A DNA stretch of 64,000 nucleotides from Yinghuangia aomiensis (GTDB taxonomy: Bacteria; Actinomycetota; Actinomycetes; Streptomycetales; Streptomycetaceae): contig NZ_BAABHS010000019.1 in the NCBI RefSeq assembly GCF_039542225.1, positions 108,864-172,863 on the forward strand. Direction: 5' to 3'. Below the pieces are notes generated by a model. The model did no database searches. It saw only the letters and a list, made by a program, of their open reading frames with translations, and was not told where the DNA came from. Position 1 is the stretch's first letter, and the number at the start of each line of letters is the position of its first letter. The position numbers and the translations under genes are program-made. This document shows positions 60,301-64,000 of the stretch, in pieces.

Positions 60301-60324
60301 CATTGACTCTAGAGATAGTCAATG
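60301..60324. promoter_or_regulatory. Operator upstream of the GntR gene
   Basis: CATTGACT and AGTCAATG form perfect 8-bp arms around CTAGAGAT. The site contains the CTCTAGAG core found twice at the transfer promoter and lies 37 bp before the chosen GntR start, consistent with autoregulation. Confidence 0.7.
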
Positions 60325-60588
60325 GTTGAGGCATGTCGTGGGATCCGCCGACTAGGGCCCTGGCCAGGGGTGCCCAGGTCGAGTGCCAGGGAGGCGCTCT
60401 CTGTAGCCGCTCGGCCACCACGTGCGTCCTTCCTGCGTGCTGCGCTCAGGCGCTTCTTCCACGTCTGTGGCTCGCTGTACATATCCGTGGCTGGTCATCC
60501 AAAACCGTCCACCGCGGCTCAGCCGGGGAGCAGGATGAGTACCGGAACCAAATACACGACGATGCTCAGGAGCGCGAGGGGGAGTCGC

Positions 60589-61707
60589 ATGGGGAGTCCG
60601 GGACGATTTCAACGTCCAGATCTTCCGGTTGGTCCTCTTAAGAACCTCAATGAGGCTCTTCATGACCTGCATTTGTGGGCTGGCCAGCCAAGCCTGGACG
60701 TGATGCATCGGTTGGCCGGGCGCGGGCCTGGTCTATCCACAAGTACCATCCATAACGCTTTCACTAAACCAAGGCTGCCTAAGTGGTCCACCCTGGAGGT
60801 CCTCGTTGAAATACTGGCCAGCCGCACGAGGAATACGAGCCCGGAGGAAGCTCACGATCGCTTCAAGGATTTGTGGAGTGCTGTAGCAGTAGCGGCAGCG
60901 GATCCCCCTGCGCCGGATCCCGCCGCACCGGCGCTCGATCACGAATCTGCTCTCATTGACGTCCGCGAACTTGAATACCTTCGCAACACCGCGAACCATG
61001 CGCGTTCGATGCCGACCATGATGCAGCGATCTCTCCTGCACTCCACCATGGGTCCAACTCCGGGCTTGTCGGTTTCCATGACATACAAGGTTGGCGTCAG
61101 CGGTCCCTGTGGGGACTTCTACGATGTAATCCCGTTGTCAAACGGGCGCACTGGGCTGGTTGTTGGTGACGTTGCAGGACGAGGTGTGAGCGCAGTGCTC
61201 CTTATGGGGCAGCTTCGTGCCGGTCTCCGCGCATTTGCTTCTATGGGCATGGAGCCCCACCAGGTCCTGGAACGCGTCAATCTGCTTTTGCTCGACCTGT
61301 CCGAACTTTGGATGGCGATGTGTTCCTATGGGATCTTCGACCCACGAACCCGCTCGTTCAAGTTTGCGACGGCCGGCCACCAACCGCCTATGCTCCGCGG
61401 GCCACGAGCAATGTTGGACGTTCACCCAGACATCGGGCCCCCGCTCGGAGCCGTTGCAGACGTTCGCTATCGCTCGCACGTCGTGCAACTCCCTAAAGTC
61501 TTCGTGGGCGTCATGTATACGGATGGCCTTATTGAGACCCCAGGACTCGACATGTCCGACGGATTCGCACGGCTGCGAAACGTGCTCGAAAATTCTCCGC
61601 CCAACCCGGAGCGAGTAATTGAACACGTTATTAATCATCCATGGCTTGGCGGCACCCACGAGGACGACCTGGTGGCCTTGTGCTTTGGTTCGACGCTAGG
61701 CCCTTAG
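60589..61707 (+). CDS. HTH-SpoIIE family protein phosphatase
   Basis: The ATG at 60589 has GGGGGAG 4 nt upstream; ATG 60535 is an alternative with GGGGAG. The 372-residue protein has an N-terminal XRE-like helix-turn-helix (PVGPLKNLNEALHDL, STSTIHNAFTKPRLPKW) and a C-terminal PP2C/SpoIIE Ser/Thr phosphatase. Phosphatase motifs are CGDFYDV, GDVAGRGVSAVLL, ATAGHQPPML, YTDGLIE and DDLVALCFG, so metal-binding Asp residues are present. Third codon positions are visibly richer in A and T than neighbours, pointing to a different origin. Confidence 0.82.
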   Translation: MGSPGRFQRPDLPVGPLKNLNEALHDLHLWAGQPSLDVMHRLAGRGPGLSTSTIHNAFTKPRLPKWSTLEVLVEILASRTRNTSPEEAHDRFKDLWSAVAVAAADPPAPDPAAPALDHESALIDVRELEYLRNTANHARSMPTMMQRSLLHSTMGPTPGLSVSMTYKVGVSGPCGDFYDVIPLSNGRTGLVVGDVAGRGVSAVLLMGQLRAGLRAFASMGMEPHQVLERVNLLLLDLSELWMAMCSYGIFDPRTRSFKFATAGHQPPMLRGPRAMLDVHPDIGPPLGAVADVRYRSHVVQLPKVFVGVMYTDGLIETPGLDMSDGFARLRNVLENSPPNPERVIEHVINHPWLGGTHEDDLVALCFGSTLGP

Positions 61708-61788
61708 GGCGAGCACATGCCCCGCAATTCACATTTTCACGGTTACCGTTGCTAGAACACGGGATCCGGGACCCAGGAGGAGGTGAGA

Positions 61789-61950
61789 ATGATTTCTGAG
61801 AGCGACGAAATGAAAGAACGCCGCAGTCCCCCGGCTTTCCCAATGCGCAGACTTCGGGGATTCATCCGCGACGTACTTGTCCAGGTGAGTAGTTCCCTGA
61901 TCACGTTCATGGTGATGGCCGTCGCCGCAGTCGTGCTTGGCCTGCGCTAG
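61789..61950 (+). CDS. Small tail-anchored membrane protein (53 residues)
   Basis: This gene is below usual ORF cut-offs but has an excellent ribosome site, GGAGGAGG, before ATG 61789. The product begins MISESDEMKERRSPPAF, continues with a basic amphipathic stretch (RRLRGFIRDVL) and ends in a hydrophobic segment (SSSLITFMVMAVAAVVLGL) with a final Arg. It follows the SpoIIE-like phosphatase by 81 bases and shares its lower GC. It may anchor or regulate the phosphatase; function unknown. Confidence 0.65.
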   Translation: MISESDEMKERRSPPAFPMRRLRGFIRDVLVQVSSSLITFMVMAVAAVVLGLR

Positions 61951-62233
61951 CCGTCGGTGGCTCACGCGCTACACATCCGTGCAGCCCGGGACGGCCCCTA
62001 CCGTCCCGGCGACTGCCAACCACGCGGACACGTACCCTGCGCCGATACTCAGCCCCCCGCCACGCGCCCACCCACCGCAAGCGCTATCCGTGCACCGCGA
62101 GGGCCGCCAAAGCGGCGAGTGACTAACTGAGTGACAACCGCAGCAGCACCCGGCGAACCGCAGCGGACTTCGGCGCTCATCCCTGCGCTGCTCGGAGCCA
62201 TCTTTCGTACAGGTGTTCGATGTCTGGGATTCC
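61951..62233. other. Right end of the AICE, noncoding
   Basis: It contains the second arm-type repeat at 62117-62135 and leads into attR. No gene is supported. Confidence 0.5.
62117..62135. repeat. Arm-type integrase site candidate near attR
   Basis: GAGTGACTAACTGAGTGAC matches 40536-40554 with one difference and in the same orientation. Confidence 0.6.
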
Positions 62234-62286
62234 TTCGGGACGAAGAGGTCGTGGGTTCAAATCCCGCCACCCCGACGTTTGAGCAG
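62234..62286 (+). repeat. attR core (53-bp direct repeat)
   Basis: Identical to 40435-40487. It carries only the 3' half of tRNA-Pro, so it is not a functional tRNA gene. Confidence 0.93.
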
Positions 62287-62288
62287 GT

Positions 62289-62320
62289 AGAGGCCCTCCT
62301 GGGATTCCGGGAGGGCCTCT
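62289..62320 (+). terminator. Displaced native tRNA-Pro terminator
   Basis: An 11-bp stem (AGAGGCCCTCC / GGAGGGCCTCT) followed by TTGCGTT lies 3 bases past attR. Confidence 0.75.
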
Positions 62321-62650
62321 TGCGTTGCCCGGCCGCCGTCCCCGGAGCGAAGGGGGCGGGGGCGGCCCGTACTTGCCCGCGGAGACGCCGGGTGTCGGCG
62401 GAGGCCGGGTCCACGCGGCCTGGGCCGTCGAACGGGCACATGGCAACGGCAGCTTCCTCAACACCGGTGCGGTGTCCGCATCGTGGGGCGGCAACGGCCT
62501 CTGCCCGCCGACGAGCACGGCGCCCGGAAGCGGACCGGTAAAATAGCACCACCCGATTTTCCCTCGTGATCGCCCGGTAAAATCGGCCGGAAAACCGGCG
62601 GGTCCTGGCATCCGAGCCTGCCCGCGAGACCGTGGACGGGACGGGGACGC
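62321..62650. other. Intergenic region upstream of the Stealth gene
   Basis: Two copies of CCGGTAAAAT at 62535-62544 and 62574-62583 contain TAAAAT, close to a sigma-70 -10, and may be tandem promoters. An inverted GGCCGG-type repeat follows. No gene is supported. Confidence 0.45.
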
Positions 62651-64000
62651 ATGGTGGATCCCAGCGAGAGCGGCACTGCGCACCCGGCGGGCAGCGGCGG
62701 GTCGTCGTCCGCGCCGAAGCTGGTGGTCCGGAGCCAGGGCGAGGGTTCGCCCGCCGTCCACCTCTACCGCAAGTTCGTGCCGGTCGCGCTGCGTGACAAG
62801 GTCTCCGCGACGGTGTCGCCGCAGGTCCGGAACAAGATCGTCACCGGGGTCGGCAGCGCGGTGCCCAAGGCCGCGGCACAAGTCCGGCGCGGTGTCTTCA
62901 ACTTGCGGCACGCCCGCCACGTCGCCGTCCCGGGGCGGCTGCTCCTGGCGGACAACCGCGCGGTGCGCGTCGCCGAATGGATCCCCGGGCTCACGCCCTT
63001 GTCGGCGCACCGGCGCAATTTCGACCGGGTGCGCGGGGCGTTCGACACCGCGGGCGTCCGGCACTTCTCGATACGCGGGAAGGCGGCGCACGCTTCCGTA
63101 GTCGCCGTTCGCACGTCGGACCGCCGACGAGCCTTGGACGCCCTGCAAACCGCGTGCGACCGCAATCCCGGCTACCTCGCCGTGCTTCGGCCCGGCACCA
63201 AGAGTTTCACGAAGGCCGTGGCCGCGTTCGAGCCGTCGGCGTGGGCCGGCGCGCAGAACGCGGATGTCGCCCGCGTCTTCTGGCTGCAGACCGCGGACCA
63301 GGAAGGCAGCCTCTCCTTCGGCGAGGCGTTCGGCTGCGAGATCGAGTTCTGGGACGAGGCCGACGACCGGCTGGTGGCACCGCGCCCCAACCGGGTGGCG
63401 GACAGCGTCGCCGTCGACGCGCCGATGACGGACGCGCGGGAGCACCTGGCCCTCCGCTGGGCCCCCCGCGGTTCCGATCCGGCCCGCGACCGGCGGATGC
63501 CCGAGGAGTTCACCGTTCAACTGCCGGACGACATCCCGTTTCCGATCGACGCCGTCTACACGTGGGTGGACGGCAGCGACCCGGCGTGGAACGAGCGCCG
63601 CGACAAGGCGCTGGCCGCGTCCGGCGGACCCGCCGGGCTCAACGAGCAGGCCGCGAACGACGCCCGGTACATCAGTCGTGACGAGTTGCGGTTCTCGCTG
63701 CGGTCCCTGGACATGTACGCCCCGTGGATCCGCACCATCTACCTGGTCACCGACCAGCAGACCCCGGACTGGCTCGACACCAGCCACCCCCGCGTCAAAG
63801 TCGTCGACCACCGCGACATCTTCACCGACCCCGACGCCCTCCCCACCTTCAACTCCCACGCCATCGAATCCCAGCTCCACCACATCGACGGCCTCGCCGA
63901 ACACTTCCTCTACTTCAACGACGACGTCTTCCTCGGACGCGCCCTCACCCCCGACTTCTTCTTCCACGCCAACGGCCTCGCCAAGCACTTCCCGTCGCCC
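62651..64000 (+). CDS. Stealth-family sugar-phosphotransferase (3' truncated)
   Basis: The frame is open from ATG 62651 to the window edge, 450 codons without a stop. The first ~300 residues are an N-terminal region of unclear fold. The Stealth CR1 motif IDAVYTWVDGSDPAWNERR begins near residue 300, CR2 follows (RDELRFSLRSLDMYAPWIR, IYLVTDQQTPDWL), and FNDDVFLGR marks the acidic site. Stealth proteins transfer hexose-1-phosphates to make phosphodiester-linked polysaccharides. It lies outside the AICE in the chromosome. GGGACGGGGA precedes the ATG. Confidence 0.87.
   Translation, partial: MVDPSESGTAHPAGSGGSSSAPKLVVRSQGEGSPAVHLYRKFVPVALRDKVSATVSPQVRNKIVTGVGSAVPKAAAQVRRGVFNLRHARHVAVPGRLLLADNRAVRVAEWIPGLTPLSAHRRNFDRVRGAFDTAGVRHFSIRGKAAHASVVAVRTSDRRRALDALQTACDRNPGYLAVLRPGTKSFTKAVAAFEPSAWAGAQNADVARVFWLQTADQEGSLSFGEAFGCEIEFWDEADDRLVAPRPNRVADSVAVDAPMTDAREHLALRWAPRGSDPARDRRMPEEFTVQLPDDIPFPIDAVYTWVDGSDPAWNERRDKALAASGGPAGLNEQAANDARYISRDELRFSLRSLDMYAPWIRTIYLVTDQQTPDWLDTSHPRVKVVDHRDIFTDPDALPTFNSHAIESQLHHIDGLAEHFLYFNDDVFLGRALTPDFFFHANGLAKHFPSP

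Noticed and set aside
62234..62280. A second tRNA-Pro gene
   Set aside because: Only the anticodon-arm to acceptor 3' half is present; the 5' half does not match, so it is the attR copy.

Overview
The window comes from a high-GC filamentous actinobacterium of the Streptomycetaceae type. The evidence is codon use dominated by G or C in third position, GTG and TTG starts, a wblA/whiB4-type gene, a Tad pilus locus and a pSAM2-style integrative element. The backbone is a long conserved block. From memory, its gene order matches Mycobacterium tuberculosis Rv3649-Rv3683 and the Streptomyces coelicolor SCO3540-SCO3580 region. This is family knowledge; no search was run.

Backbone, 1-40.4 kb. The window opens with the 3' part of a DEAD/DEAH helicase carrying a DUF1998-type Cys cluster. 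Next is a minus-strand Tad pilus operon (Ssd/CpaE-like protein, TadA, TadB, TadC, a DUF4244 pilin-like protein, two TadE-like proteins). The gap upstream of ssd holds what looks like the 6C small RNA. Then follow a HAD phosphatase, a degenerate Fic-like protein, a CooC-like ATPase, a membrane-anchored polysaccharide deacetylase, a SulP-carbonic anhydrase fusion, acsA, a GNAT/MerB-like pair, nhaA, a holin-superfamily membrane protein, an epoxide-hydrolase-like protein, the marP-Nudix-nth operon divergent from crp, an MBL hydrolase, a second Nudix protein, RidA, DUF4177 and an Lrp regulator divergent from kynA-kynU. The block ends with two ArsA-like ATPases, wblA, a class A PBP, a YqeY protein, a metallophosphoesterase and tRNA-Pro(CGG).

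Integrated element, 40,435-62,286. An actinomycete integrative and conjugative element (AICE) of about 21.8 kb sits in the 3' end of tRNA-Pro and is bounded by 53-bp direct repeats. Integrase and excisionase lie next to attL. A long, tightly overlapped minus-strand operon (56,426 down to 43,013) encodes transfer and replication functions: TraB translocase, a DUF2637 membrane protein, WhiB, small membrane/zinc-knuckle proteins, a beta-clamp-like protein, a MazG-like protein, a C5 cytosine methyltransferase, a PP-loop protein, an HNH protein and a DnaB-N/DUF3987 replication protein. Plus-strand cargo includes an HTH/Tat-like/TPR protein with a split RibD pair, and an HTH-SpoIIE phosphatase followed by a previously unlisted 53-residue membrane protein. 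A GntR regulator faces the split RibD genes.

Several cis-acting elements on the AICE can be read directly: two operators bracketing a sigma-70-like promoter of the big operon, plus one upstream of the GntR gene; a cluster of CGCTAGCG palindromes beside traB (candidate clt); an inverted set of 11-bp iterons beside the replication gene (candidate origin); and matching arm-type repeats flanking the att cores. Beyond attR the chromosome resumes with the tRNA's displaced native terminator and a Stealth-family glycosyl-phosphotransferase that runs off the window.
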